Source of the DNA: an uncultured Devosia sp.
Lineage (GTDB): Bacteria; Pseudomonadota; Alphaproteobacteria; Rhizobiales; Devosiaceae
Direction: 5' to 3'
NCBI RefSeq assembly: GCF_946479885.1
Contig: NZ_CAMLHM010000004.1
Coordinates: 60,051-124,050 of the forward strand
DNA length: 64,000 bases
Shown piece by piece: positions 16,758-25,891 of this stretch; within the stretch, counting starts at the first letter, position 1, and every line of letters begins with the position of its first letter. The translations under genes were made by a program, and so were the position numbers. Under the pieces are notes generated by a model that saw nothing but the letters and a program-made list of their open reading frames with translations, made no database searches and was not told the origin of the DNA.

Positions 16758-19007
16758 TCAGGCGGCGGCGCGGGTGGGCGCGGCAACGACCTCGCAGCGG
16801 CGGTAACCCGCCGACAGCAGCTTCTCGCGGGTCTGGGTAACCGCGTCGATATCGTCATCGTCACCGGCCACGAGCACCAGGCGACCGTCCAGAGCCTCGA
16901 ACAGCGGCAGGGTGGAGGTAGCGCCCACGCGCCCGGTCATCAGCACCACGACCTCGTAGATGTCGCCCAGTGCTTCCACGAGAGTGAGCGGCTTGGTCGA
17001 ATTGCGATCGATGCTGCGGCCCTGCCCCCACGGCACTTCGGCAAAGCTGTTGTCGGCCGACTTCTGCACCACGTCGCCGAAGCTGGCGGCGTCGAGGCTC
17101 AGATCGGCCAGGCCGGGGTCGTCGCCAATCCGGGCGCTGCCGGCGTCGATGAGCGCGACGCTGAGGCCCCGCGCCAGAGCATCGGTGACGAGTTTTTCGG
17201 CCAGCATCTCGCAATCGGAATTGGCGGCATGCGCGGCAAGGATCAGCAAATGGGTGCGGCCCAGCACAAGGTCCGACGAGAGTTTCGACGAGGCGATGAT
17301 GCCGGGCAATTCCGCCGGCGTCGCAAGCGGCCGACGCTCGGGCCTCGTCCGAGTTACCGGGGCGAGTCCGGCCGCAGGCAAGCTGTCGCGGTTCACCGCT
17401 TCGATGTAGCGTTCGACGTCAGCGGGCTGCTGCGGACCCGCAGGGGCCGGGCCGACGACGTCGGGAACGTCCTCGCTTGCCACCTGCTCGACCTCGTCGA
17501 GTTCACCGTTATCGACGGGCTCGGCCCAGCGCTGTTCCGGTTCGAGTTCGGCCTCGACGAATGGGGCCTCGCCAAGCTCATCCTGGCTGCTGTGGACGGT
17601 TTCACGGGTCGGCACGATGGCACGGCCGGAGACCAGTTCGCCAAAGACGATGACGCCAATCTGGGTTGCCAGCGCCACCAGGCCGACGGCAAGCAGGATC
17701 AGGGGTGTCTTCGGCGAGGCCGGCGACACCGACGGCGCAGCAACGCTGACGACACGGACGTCGGGCAAGGCGGAATTGGATTCGATCCGCGACACGGCTT
17801 CGGTGTGGCGTTGCAGGTAGCTTTCGAGCAGGTCGCGCTGCGCCTTGGCATCGCGTTCCAGGCTATCGAGCGTGACACCGTCCTGAGTGGCGGTTGAGGC
17901 GGAGGACTTGGCGCGGGTGAGGTCAGCGCGCAGGGAGGCCTCGAGGTCGGCCTCGATCTGCGCTTCGGCTTCGAGCGCGTCAGCGACGCGCCGGCCTTCG
18001 AGGCTGATCTGGTTGTTCAGCTCGGCGATCTGCGCCGTCAGCGCCTGGATGGTGGGGTGGTTGGCGAGCAGGGTAGCCGAACGCTGGGCCTTTTCGCCCT
18101 GCAGGCGGCCCTTCTCCTGGGTGAGCTGCTGGATAACCACTGAATCGCGCACATCGGCAACGCCATCAATGGGTTGCCCCTGTTCAATCATGCGGCGAAT
18201 CAGGGCCGCCCGCGACAGCGCGGTATTCTTGCGCTCCTGGGCAGCGTTGATCTGCGTGGCGATGGTAGACAGTTGCTGGTCGGCCAGGCTGGTATTGTTG
18301 GAGCCAACGAAGAGATCGTTGTCGACCTTGAAGTTGGCGACGGCGGTTTCGGCCTCGGTGACCGAGACGCGCAGCTTGGCAATCTCGTCGGCCAGCCAGC
18401 TCGACGCCTCGGCGGTGTCGGACAGCGACAGCTGGGCGCGGCGGGCAACGTGCGCCTCGGCGACGGCGTTGGCGATATCGGCCGCCAGTTGCGGGTCGGT
18501 GGAGCGAACCAGCACCGATATGAGGCGTGAGTCTCGCTCCTGGATCACAGTCAGCCGCTCGTAAAGCGCGTTGAGCACGACTTCATCGACGCTGACGGGC
18601 GTCGACTTCCGGCCAAGCAATTGCGAGACGACGGCGAGCGGCGAAAACCCGGCCGCTCCGGTGCCGTTGAATTCGGGCACCGAGCGCAGGTCGAGCTTGT
18701 CCACCACCGTCAGGAGCGTGTCGCGCGACTTGATCAGTTCGATCTGGCTGGAAACCACGCCGGCATCGGCGCTGGGCGTGGCCTGGGCCTGTTCGCCAGC
18801 CGAGCGGGTGTACACATTGCTGCGCGGCTCAACCAGGATCGAGGCCGAGGATTCATAGAGGCGCGGCATGAACATGGTGAGGACGAGGGCTGCAGCAAGG
18901 AGCGCGGCGGTGACGATCACCACGCGCGGCAGCCGCTTGACCACGGCGCCAAGCACCGCGCCGATATCGATCCGGGCGTCGCGCGCCATTTGCGACTCAA
19001 ACGCCAT
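16758..19007 (-). CDS. Wzz/ExoP-type polysaccharide chain-length protein with decayed kinase domain
   Basis: 749 aa from the ATG at 19007 with AGAGGG six bases upstream (a TTG two codons earlier overlaps that site). N-terminal Wzz domain: helix IVTAALLAAALVLTMFMP, periplasmic part with long coiled coils (about residues 190-420), then a second helix near residue 435 (TPLILLAVGLVALATQIGVIVF). The cytoplasmic part is linked by an acidic Pro-rich stretch and ends in an ExoP/CpsD-like ATPase fold. It lacks a P-loop: the expected GxxxxGKT position reads LAAHAANSDCEM. There is no terminal Tyr cluster. It should still set chain length in the inner membrane. Confidence 0.9.
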   Translation of the reverse strand: MAFESQMARDARIDIGAVLGAVVKRLPRVVIVTAALLAAALVLTMFMPRLYESSASILVEPRSNVYTRSAGEQAQATPSADAGVVSSQIELIKSRDTLLTVVDKLDLRSVPEFNGTGAAGFSPLAVVSQLLGRKSTPVSVDEVVLNALYERLTVIQERDSRLISVLVRSTDPQLAADIANAVAEAHVARRAQLSLSDTAEASSWLADEIAKLRVSVTEAETAVANFKVDNDLFVGSNNTSLADQQLSTIATQINAAQERKNTALSRAALIRRMIEQGQPIDGVADVRDSVVIQQLTQEKGRLQGEKAQRSATLLANHPTIQALTAQIAELNNQISLEGRRVADALEAEAQIEADLEASLRADLTRAKSSASTATQDGVTLDSLERDAKAQRDLLESYLQRHTEAVSRIESNSALPDVRVVSVAAPSVSPASPKTPLILLAVGLVALATQIGVIVFGELVSGRAIVPTRETVHSSQDELGEAPFVEAELEPEQRWAEPVDNGELDEVEQVASEDVPDVVGPAPAGPQQPADVERYIEAVNRDSLPAAGLAPVTRTRPERRPLATPAELPGIIASSKLSSDLVLGRTHLLILAAHAANSDCEMLAEKLVTDALARGLSVALIDAGSARIGDDPGLADLSLDAASFGDVVQKSADNSFAEVPWGQGRSIDRNSTKPLTLVEALGDIYEVVVLMTGRVGATSTLPLFEALDGRLVLVAGDDDDIDAVTQTREKLLSAGYRRCEVVAAPTRAAA

Positions 19008-19159
19008 TGCCAACCCTCTTTTGCTGACCGATCTATGGCCCGGACGTGGTAATCAATCCGTTAACCCCCTCGCAGATCGCAAGGATATCGGCGCGAAAGA
19101 AGGAATTTGTTAACCACGGCGGCGCGACATTGGCACACCTTGAATCGCGCGGGATTCTC

Positions 19160-19711
19160 ATGCGCTGGCTGCCCGTCCTCACAATCGCCCTGATGCTGCC
19201 GCTGGCGGCATGCGCGACCACGCGCCCCGCGACATATCTCGTGGAAACCAAGGGGCCGTATCAGCTCGATACCGGCGACACCGTGCGGGTCACCGTCTAC
19301 GGCGACGATGAGCTGAGCGACACCTACAAGATCGACGATAGTGGTGCGATTGCCTTCCCGCTGGTGGGGCCGGTGCAGGTGCGCGGCGTCACCACCAATG
19401 TGGCGGCCGGACGGCTCGCCGCAGCTCTCGCCAACGGCTACATGCGCAGTCCCGACGTTGCCGTGGAAGTGGCGGAATACCGGCCGTTCTTCATTCAGGG
19501 CGAGGTCAAGACCGCGGGACAGTTCCAATATGTCTACGGCATGACCGTACGCGCCGCGATCAGCACGTCGGGCGGTTTCTCCGACACGGCCGACCGTAGC
19601 CGCGCGGTGGTTTATCGCCGCCAGGGCGACCAGATGGTCAAGGGTACCGTCGACCTCGACTTCCCCATTTATCCCGGCGACACGGTCGTTATTCTCGAAC
19701 GCTGGTTCTAA
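19160..19711 (+). CDS. Polysaccharide export lipoprotein (Wza-like)
   Basis: 183 aa from the ATG at 19160, chosen because it opens a lipoprotein signal (MRWLPVLTIALMLPLAAC, lipobox LAAC). The poly_export domain (YQLDTGDTVRVTVYGDDELS, about residue 35) is followed by an SLBB-type part (EYRPFFIQGEVKTAGQFQY, PGDTVVILERWF). These form the outer-membrane channel for capsule or EPS; the short form (no long C-terminal helix domain) is usual in rhizobia. It is divergent from the Wzz/ExoP gene and leads the plus-strand EPS genes. Confidence 0.9.
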   Translation: MRWLPVLTIALMLPLAACATTRPATYLVETKGPYQLDTGDTVRVTVYGDDELSDTYKIDDSGAIAFPLVGPVQVRGVTTNVAAGRLAAALANGYMRSPDVAVEVAEYRPFFIQGEVKTAGQFQYVYGMTVRAAISTSGGFSDTADRSRAVVYRRQGDQMVKGTVDLDFPIYPGDTVVILERWF

Positions 19712-19716
19712 ACGCC

Positions 19717-20844
19717 ATGGCCGGGGGCAAGCTGCGGGTCCTTCAGGTCATGCGTGCGCCTGTCGGCGGGCTGTTCCGGCACGTCGCGGACCTGACGCGG
19801 GCCCTGTCCGAGGCCGGCCACGCGGTCGGCCTTGTCGTCGACAGCCTCGCCAACGATGCCCAGACCGAAGGCAAGCTAGCCGCGCTGCAGCCCCATGCAA
19901 CGCTGGGTATCCATCGCTTTGCAATGCCGCGCCTGCTGGGTGCTGGCGATCTCAAGACACCCTTTGCGGTGCGTAAGCTGGCGCGGGCGCTCGACATCGA
20001 CGTGCTGCATGGGCATGGCGCCAAGGGCGGGTTCTATGCGCGACTGGCGCGCATCGGCGGCGGGGCGACAGCGCTCTACACGCCGCATGGCGGGGTGCTG
20101 CACTTTTCGCGATCCTCGCTATCGGGCCGGGTGTTTCACCGGCTGGAGCGCGCGCTGATGGCGCAAACCGGGGCCATCATCTTCGAGAGCGCGTATGCCC
20201 AGGCGACCTATTCGGCGCTGATCGGCCAGCCCACCTGCCCCGCCGTCGTCATTCACAATGGCCTGGCCCCCGACGAGTTCGTGCCGGTTGCGCCTGCAGC
20301 CGATGCAGCCGACTTCGTCTTTGTCGGCGAGTTGCGCGATCTCAAGGGCATATTCGTCCTGGCGGAGGCACTCGCTGGCGTCACCCGCGCCGACGGTAGC
20401 CCTGCAACCCTGGTGATGGCGGGAGACGGCCCGAGCCGGGGCGAATTCGAAGCCCGTGTCGCCGAGCTGGGGCTGGAGAAGCAGATAACATTGCTGGGGG
20501 CGCAGCCGGCACGTCCCACCTTCGCCAAGGGCCGCGTGGCGGTCGTGCCCTCGCTGGCCGAATCCCTGCCCTATGTGGTGCTCGAGGCCGCCGCCGCCCA
20601 GTTGCCCGTTATCGCCACCGCCGTTGGCGGCATTCCAGAGATTTTCGGACCGACATCGACGCGCCTGGTTGCGGCCGGCAATCCCCAAGCCCTGGGCGCC
20701 GCAATGCAGCAGGCGCTCGACGCGCCCCAGGTGGCGCAGGCGGAAATGCTGGAGCGCCTCGCCCATATCGAGAGCCACTTTTCGCTGGCCACGATGGCTG
20801 GCAGTATCGAGGCGCTCTATCACTCGGTATCGGCACGAGCTTAG
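19717..20844 (+). CDS. Glycosyltransferase family 4
   Basis: 375 aa, starting 5 bp after the export gene. A GT-B fold: N-terminal VLQVMRAPVGGLFRHVADL (glycine-rich acceptor loop), C-terminal FVFVGELRDLKGIFVLAEAL, and the donor site ALAESLPYVVLEAAAAQLPVIAT with the EX7E-like acid pair. It transfers a sugar from a nucleotide donor onto the growing lipid-linked exopolysaccharide unit. Specificity cannot be read. Confidence 0.9.
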   Translation: MAGGKLRVLQVMRAPVGGLFRHVADLTRALSEAGHAVGLVVDSLANDAQTEGKLAALQPHATLGIHRFAMPRLLGAGDLKTPFAVRKLARALDIDVLHGHGAKGGFYARLARIGGGATALYTPHGGVLHFSRSSLSGRVFHRLERALMAQTGAIIFESAYAQATYSALIGQPTCPAVVIHNGLAPDEFVPVAPAADAADFVFVGELRDLKGIFVLAEALAGVTRADGSPATLVMAGDGPSRGEFEARVAELGLEKQITLLGAQPARPTFAKGRVAVVPSLAESLPYVVLEAAAAQLPVIATAVGGIPEIFGPTSTRLVAAGNPQALGAAMQQALDAPQVAQAEMLERLAHIESHFSLATMAGSIEALYHSVSARA

Positions 20845-20915
20845 GGACCAACTTCACCTGATATAAACCCCTTGGACCGACAATGCGGGGAACAGTTCTG
20901 TCCCGGTAAGACCCC

Positions 20916-22439
20916 ATGTATCGAGTTGATCCCAAGCAGGCCGTGCTGGAGCACGTATCCAAGCAGACCAATGCAAGCGAACCGGGCCAAACACTGTCGG
21001 ATCAGGCGGAAGCCATTATCGCTGCGCCGGTCGAGCGCCGCGTCTCGGGCGCTGTGGTCGTGGGCGTGGCACAGGCCGTCGAGGCCACGCTACTGGCGGC
21101 CCTGGGCTATGGTATTTACGCCTACCTCGCCCAGGGGAACGAACCCACCTTCTATGTGCCGGTCATCCTGGCCTCGTGCCTCCTGGCCAACATATTGTTC
21201 AACGCCGCCCGCGCGCATCGCATCGCGTCCTACCGCACCGTACTCAGCCAACTGGCTCGGGTGCTGATCGGCTGGACGGTGGTGATGATGGTGCTGACGG
21301 CCGGAATATTCTTCTTCAAGGCCGGAGACCTGTTGTCCCGCGTCTGGCTCATCAGCTGGTATGCCGGCGGCGCCGTGTTGCTGGTCGGCTTCCGCCTCGG
21401 ACTGCGGGCATTGGTGGGGCGCTGGACCGCGCAGGGGCGCCTGCGTCGCCGCACGGTCATCGTGGGGGGTGGCAAGGACGCCGAGACGCTGATCGAGCAG
21501 ATCAGCGCCACGGCCAGCAACGACATCATGCTGCTGGGCCTGTTTGACGATCGCATCGACGATCGCTCACCCGAAATGGTGTCTGGCTATCCCAAGCTGG
21601 GCAAGGTCGCCAAGCTTATCGAGTTCGCCCGGCGCACGCCGGTGGACCTGGTGATGGTCTCCATGCCGCTATCGGCCGAAAAGCGCGTGCTCGACATGCT
21701 GACCCAGCTCTGGGTGCTGCCGGTGGACATCCGCCTCTCGGCGCATATGAGCAAGCTCAAGTTTACCAGCAAAGCCTATTCCTACGTTGGCGACATCGCC
21801 GTGTTCGACATGGCCGACCGGCCGATTTCGGACTGGAACCTGGTGTTCAAATGGGTGTTCGACAAGGTCGTGGCGCTGACGGCGCTGATCCTGCTGTCGC
21901 CGGTCATGGTCGTTACGGCCATCGCCATCAAGCTCGAGAGCAAGGGGCCGGTGTTCTTCATGCAGAACCGGCACGGCTTCAACAATGAGCTGATCAAGAT
22001 CTATAAGTTCCGCTCCATGCGGACCGACATGCTCGACCACAATGCTGTCAAGCAGGTCACCAAGGACGACCCGCGCGTTACCCGCGTCGGCAAGTTCATT
22101 CGCAAGACCTCGATCGATGAGCTGCCGCAGCTGTTCAACGTGCTCAAGGGAGAGTTGTCCATCGTCGGCCCACGCCCGCATGCGCTGCAGGCCAAGGCCG
22201 ACAACCAGCTCTACTACGAGGCCGTCGAAGGCTATTTCGCCCGCCACCGGGTCAAGCCGGGCATGACGGGCTGGGCGCAGGTCAATGGCTGGCGCGGCGA
22301 AACCGACACGATCGACAAGATCATGCAGCGGGTGAACCACGACCTGCACTATATCGAGCATTGGTCGATCCTGTTCGATCTCTACATCGTGGCGATCACC
22401 CCGATATCGCTCATTTCCAAGAGCGAGAACGCCTATTGA
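20916..22439 (+). CDS. Undecaprenyl-phosphate sugar phosphotransferase (WcaJ/ExoY type)
   Basis: 507 aa. Several N-terminal membrane helices, a CoA-binding-like middle (RTVIVGGGKDAETLIEQI), and the C-terminal bacterial sugar transferase domain with KFRSMRTD, DELPQLFNVLKGELSIVGPRPHA, and PGMTGWAQVNGWRGET. It starts repeat-unit synthesis by linking hexose-1-phosphate to undecaprenyl phosphate. The full WcaJ-like length suggests glucose or galactose. Its stop TGA overlaps the probable TTG start of the next gene. Confidence 0.93.
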   Translation: MYRVDPKQAVLEHVSKQTNASEPGQTLSDQAEAIIAAPVERRVSGAVVVGVAQAVEATLLAALGYGIYAYLAQGNEPTFYVPVILASCLLANILFNAARAHRIASYRTVLSQLARVLIGWTVVMMVLTAGIFFFKAGDLLSRVWLISWYAGGAVLLVGFRLGLRALVGRWTAQGRLRRRTVIVGGGKDAETLIEQISATASNDIMLLGLFDDRIDDRSPEMVSGYPKLGKVAKLIEFARRTPVDLVMVSMPLSAEKRVLDMLTQLWVLPVDIRLSAHMSKLKFTSKAYSYVGDIAVFDMADRPISDWNLVFKWVFDKVVALTALILLSPVMVVTAIAIKLESKGPVFFMQNRHGFNNELIKIYKFRSMRTDMLDHNAVKQVTKDDPRVTRVGKFIRKTSIDELPQLFNVLKGELSIVGPRPHALQAKADNQLYYEAVEGYFARHRVKPGMTGWAQVNGWRGETDTIDKIMQRVNHDLHYIEHWSILFDLYIVAITPISLISKSENAY

Positions 22440-23722
22440 GCATAGCCGGCACCCTTGATGCTGGTAGTTCGGGGGCCGGGTCCAATGGACTCGGCCTTGC
22501 CGTCGTCAGGGTCCGCGCCATGCGCTGGCTCGATTTCATGGTGGCCGTCTGGATCTTTACCGGCGGGCTGGTGCTGTTCGAGCCCTCGCCCTATGAGCTG
22601 ACCTTCCTGATCGTGCTGCCGCTGGCCTTCGTGGCCGGCATGGGGCTTTACCGGTCGACCTTTGGCCTTCTGGCGATTCTCATCGGCTTCACGCCCTTTG
22701 CGCTGATCGCCTGCTTCCAGGTCCGCTTCACCCCGATCAGCGACGCGCTGATCTTCTCGATCGTCACGATCTTCCTGCTGCTGACGGCGTATTTCATCGC
22801 CAATTACGTGGCCGAGGACACGGAGCGACGGATGCGGATCGTGATGCGCGCCTATACGGCCGTCGCCATGGTCTCGGCGATCGTGGGCACGCTGGCTTAT
22901 CTGGGCATCATGCCGGGCGCCGATATCTTCCTGCGCTATGGCCGGGCCAAGGCGGCCTTCAACGATCCAAACGTGTTTGGGCCCTTCCTCATCTTGCCTG
23001 CCATGTATGCGCTGCAGCGCCTGCTGCTGTCGTCGGGGCGCAGCGCCATTATTGCGGGTGGTATCTACATGGTGCTGTTCGTCGGTGTCTTCGCCAGCTT
23101 CTCGCGCGCCGCCTGGGGCCACTTCGCGCTGTCATCGCTGATCGTGCTGGTGCTGTGCTTCTGGCTTGAGGCCGCAGCGCGGGACAAGGTCCGCATCATG
23201 GTCATGTCGCTGCTGGGCGCAGCAATGCTGGTGGTGGCCCTGGCCGGATTGCTCAGCATTCCCTCGGTCGCGTCGCTGTTCGAGCAGCGGGCGGCCGGGC
23301 AAAATTACGATTCCGGAGAAACCGGCCGTTTCGGCCGGCAGGGCTATGCGTTCGAGCTGGCGCTCGACCATCCGCTGGGGATCGGCCCGCACGAATTCCG
23401 CAACCTGCGCATCATCGAAGAACCGCACAACGTCTATGTCACGGTGCTGCATGTCTATGGCTGGGGCGGCGGCGCGATCTATTATCTGCTGATCATCCTG
23501 ACCCTATGGCGCGGCGTGGCGGCGCTGACCCGCCCTTCCCCCTATCGGTTGATGATGATTCCGCTGGTTGCAACCTTCACCATGCTGGTGGGGGAATCAG
23601 CCATCATCGACAGCGACCACTGGCGTCACTACTACCTGCTGATCGGGCTCATCTGGGGCATAGCTACGGCCATCCGCAACGACGAGCGCCGCGGCGTTTC
23701 GCGCCAGCACATGCTGGTCTAG
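22436..23722 (+). CDS. Wzy/O-antigen-ligase-like EPS polymerase
   Basis: 428 aa if it starts at TTG 22436, which overlaps the stop of the preceding gene (TTGA, translational coupling). An ATG at 22520 (MRWLDF) is the alternative and directly precedes the first helix. About ten hydrophobic segments, a large periplasmic loop with GRQGYAFELALDHPLGIGPHEF and EPHNVYVTVLHVYGW, typical of the Wzy_C/O-antigen ligase family. It should polymerise the lipid-linked repeat in the periplasm. The gene ends on CTAG shared with the convergent phosphotransferase. No Wzx flippase is present in this window. Confidence 0.85.
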   Translation: MSIAGTLDAGSSGAGSNGLGLAVVRVRAMRWLDFMVAVWIFTGGLVLFEPSPYELTFLIVLPLAFVAGMGLYRSTFGLLAILIGFTPFALIACFQVRFTPISDALIFSIVTIFLLLTAYFIANYVAEDTERRMRIVMRAYTAVAMVSAIVGTLAYLGIMPGADIFLRYGRAKAAFNDPNVFGPFLILPAMYALQRLLLSSGRSAIIAGGIYMVLFVGVFASFSRAAWGHFALSSLIVLVLCFWLEAAARDKVRIMVMSLLGAAMLVVALAGLLSIPSVASLFEQRAAGQNYDSGETGRFGRQGYAFELALDHPLGIGPHEFRNLRIIEEPHNVYVTVLHVYGWGGGAIYYLLIILTLWRGVAALTRPSPYRLMMIPLVATFTMLVGESAIIDSDHWRHYYLLIGLIWGIATAIRNDERRGVSRQHMLV

Positions 23723-24696
23723 GGCCAGATGGGTCCACGCAAGTAGCGTTCGGCCAATTCGGCGGTACCGTCGGCAAAGCCGCGCATGTGCTGCTGGGCC
23801 AGCCGTGTATCGGAATGCGAGCCGATCCAGGCCAGGAGCGCCATGCGGCGGAGCATGACCATGGAGTCGATGGCAGCGACATCCTCCGGCGTCAGCTGGC
23901 GCACGGCCCGGTAACCCTCGATCCATGCCGCCCGCAGCGCCGGGATGGCCGGGTTGGTTTCATGAAACGAAATGGCCGCCGCGAAATCGTAGGCGAACCA
24001 GCAAAAGCCGCAGTCGTCGAAATCGATGAGGGTGACCTTGTCGCCATCAACCAGCAGGTTACCCAACCGCATATCGGCGTGGATGAGCCCATAGCGGTCC
24101 GCGCTTGTGCCATAACCAGCCAGACGCACCCAAAGTGCCGAATCCAGCCGATCCAGCACCGGTCGGTTGCTGGTGTTGACGCCGGGAGCCAGGCGCCAGT
24201 CGCCCCAGGGCCCATCCGCATCGAGAATCGTCGCGGCTTGCCAGATCTGCCGCTCGAAACCAGCCGGCCGCTGCCAGGTGGTGACGTGGTTGTGCATGGT
24301 CGCGGCATAGCGGCCCAGCGTCACGAACAGATCACCCAGATTGCTGTCGGGTTGCGGCTCCTGGCCCTCAACGAAGCGGAACAGCACGGCCAGCCGCTCG
24401 CCGCGCGGGGTGTCGAAACGCTGCAGCAGCTGCCCGTCACGGCCGGCAACGGGTTCGGGGATGGCCAGCGCAGTGTCCCGGCGCAGGGCCATGAGCCAGG
24501 CCAGTTCGCTGTCGATGGATGCACGCGATTGATAGCCGGTGCGATGCACACGCAGGGTGAAAGCGCCCTGCCCGGCGATCTCGATCAGAAAGGTCTGGTT
24601 CTCGGAATGATTGATGAGTCGGGGGCTGCCGCCCTCAGCTTCGGCCCAGCACGACAATGCAGGCCCGACGTCGCGCACCGTCAATGGCATCGGCAA
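23719..24696 (-). CDS. APH/choline-kinase-like phosphotransferase
   Basis: 325 aa with the protein-kinase-like fold of aminoglycoside phosphotransferases. The catalytic loop is GLIHADMRLGNLLV and the metal-binding LIDFDDCGFCWFAYDFA comes next. A glycine-poor nucleotide loop (INHSENQTFLIE) is at about residue 30. Closest general type is the SrkA/homoserine-kinase-II-like group, which phosphorylates small hydroxyl compounds or protein Ser. It converges with the EPS polymerase and lies just beyond tRNA-Pro. Confidence 0.85.
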   Translation of the reverse strand: MPMPLTVRDVGPALSCWAEAEGGSPRLINHSENQTFLIEIAGQGAFTLRVHRTGYQSRASIDSELAWLMALRRDTALAIPEPVAGRDGQLLQRFDTPRGERLAVLFRFVEGQEPQPDSNLGDLFVTLGRYAATMHNHVTTWQRPAGFERQIWQAATILDADGPWGDWRLAPGVNTSNRPVLDRLDSALWVRLAGYGTSADRYGLIHADMRLGNLLVDGDKVTLIDFDDCGFCWFAYDFAAAISFHETNPAIPALRAAWIEGYRAVRQLTPEDVAAIDSMVMLRRMALLAWIGSHSDTRLAQQHMRGFADGTAELAERYLRGPIWP

Positions 24697-24756
24697 GGCT
24701 CCAGACTGGCAGCGCGGCGCCTGTTGGCGGCCGCTAGACTGAAAGATGGAGAGAGT

Positions 24757-24833
24757 TGGTCGGAGCGGCCGGATTTGAACCGACGACCCTTTGTCCCCCA
24801 GACAAATGCGCTACCAGGCTGCGCTACGCCCCG
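24757..24833 (-). tRNA. tRNA-Pro (anticodon GGG)
   Basis: Minus-strand 77-nt cloverleaf. Acceptor 5' CGGGGCG pairs with 3' CGCTCCG (one G-U), followed by A73 and encoded CCA (TGG at 24757-24759 on plus). The D arm has GCGCAGCCTGGTAGCGC. The anticodon stem TTTGT/ACAAA carries loop CTGGGGG, giving GGG, which reads CCC/CCU proline codons. The T arm has GGTTCAAATCC. No intron. Confidence 0.96.
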
Positions 24834-25180
24834 ACTGCGCGGAGACATAGAGAAGCTGGGGATTTGGCGCAACCCTGATTTTTGACGAAGAGGAACAAAC
24901 TGCGATTTTCCACCTCAGAATGCATAGAGCGGTGGGACAAGTCCCACCAAAGTCCCACCAAAGGTTTTCACTTCGTTCCGCCCTTTTTTGGTGGGACCGA
25001 CCACTCGCCTGCCGCCCTTGGAACTATCAACCCCACCCCCGCCGGGGCCGCGAGTATGCTTCGCCAAGTGTTCGTCGTCTGACTGGGGCAAGAGCGCAAA
25101 AGTCAGCCGAGTTTTGTCGAACTTACCGTCAACAGTCGGTTTCGCCGGCATCCCAGCTCCGAACTCAAAGGAAAACAAAA
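24834..25180. other. Intergenic stretch with GTCCCACC inverted repeats
   Basis: No gene supported. It holds GGTGGGAC-AA-GTCCCACC (24931-24948) and an 11-bp stem GTCCCACCAAA (24952-24962) with TTTGGTGGGAC (24987-24997) across a 24-nt loop ending in a T run. Three related 8-mers are thus packed in 70 bp between tRNA-Pro and the unknown gene at 25181. Reading frames through it are on the basic, low-complexity side and have no ribosome site. Confidence 0.5.
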
Positions 25181-25612
25181 ATGATGCACGCAAATCTAGA
25201 TCACCTTCTCAGCCACCCAGGACTCCTGCAGGTTCTCCGCCGCGACGATGCGGACGGGCCTGTACTGATGGCACTAGTTGCGGACGGAGCAGCGAAAGTG
25301 CTGATCCTGCACTTTGCCTCCGCGAAGCTCCAAAAGCTCTACTTCCGTGTAGAAAAGTCCTGCGGGCTAAAACCGACATCCGGTGATGACGTCGCCCGGT
25401 CGGTCGGAATCTGCATGCTTATGTGCGAGGGCAAAGTGGAAGGGACGCTTACTGCCGGAACAGTGGGTGCGATCGACGGCAATAGCTGGTCGGCGGTTGC
25501 GCTATCAACAGCGTTTCCTCCGCAGTTCCGCTCGGCAATGTTGGGCGCCCAAACGCCGGCCGCGTCGAAGATGAACGGACACTTGCGGCTTGTCTCCTCA
25601 GGCGAGCCCTAG
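25181..25612 (+). CDS. Hypothetical protein, 143 aa
   Basis: Starts at tandem ATG codons 25181/25184 with AAAGGA 8-9 bases upstream. A soluble, mixed alpha/beta-looking chain (MMHANLDHLLSHPGLLQVL, SAKLQKLYFRVEKSC, GTVGAIDGNSWSAVAL). No signal, membrane helix or known motif. It stands alone downstream of the repeat-rich tRNA region, and its base composition is a little less GC-rich than its neighbours. Function unknown. Confidence 0.6.
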   Translation: MMHANLDHLLSHPGLLQVLRRDDADGPVLMALVADGAAKVLILHFASAKLQKLYFRVEKSCGLKPTSGDDVARSVGICMLMCEGKVEGTLTAGTVGAIDGNSWSAVALSTAFPPQFRSAMLGAQTPAASKMNGHLRLVSSGEP

Positions 25613-25891
25613 TGCAGCCGGGCACCGCAGTTTTGGGGCCGAATGCGGTTTGTCCGCATTGCGGGTGGAAATCTCCCATAGCAGCCATCTCGGCCTGGAA
25701 CTTAGATGACGCAGAACTGCCTTTGCGAGAGGCCAGGCGAGGGTTCCGAATGAGCGCCTGACGCGTCTTAGGGAGGAATCGTGCCGGGCATGAACGTTGG
25801 CAATCCCTCCTTGGAGTCGTCCGCTCTCTTGGCCACTTAGGTCGGCCCATGCCATTCTCGGTCGAACGTTTAAGAGTAAGGCCCGGGTTCA
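25613..25891. other. Intergenic, no gene seen
   Basis: Both strands contain only frames with no ribosome site and no recognisable domain. It includes GCGGTTTGTCCGC (an imperfect hairpin near 25644). It probably carries the promoter of the LysR gene that follows. Confidence 0.4.

Noticed and set aside
24757..25612. tRNA-borne integrated element downstream of tRNA-Pro
   Set aside because: The tRNA 3' end faces the phosphotransferase gene, not this stretch; no integrase or tRNA 3'-end duplication was seen.
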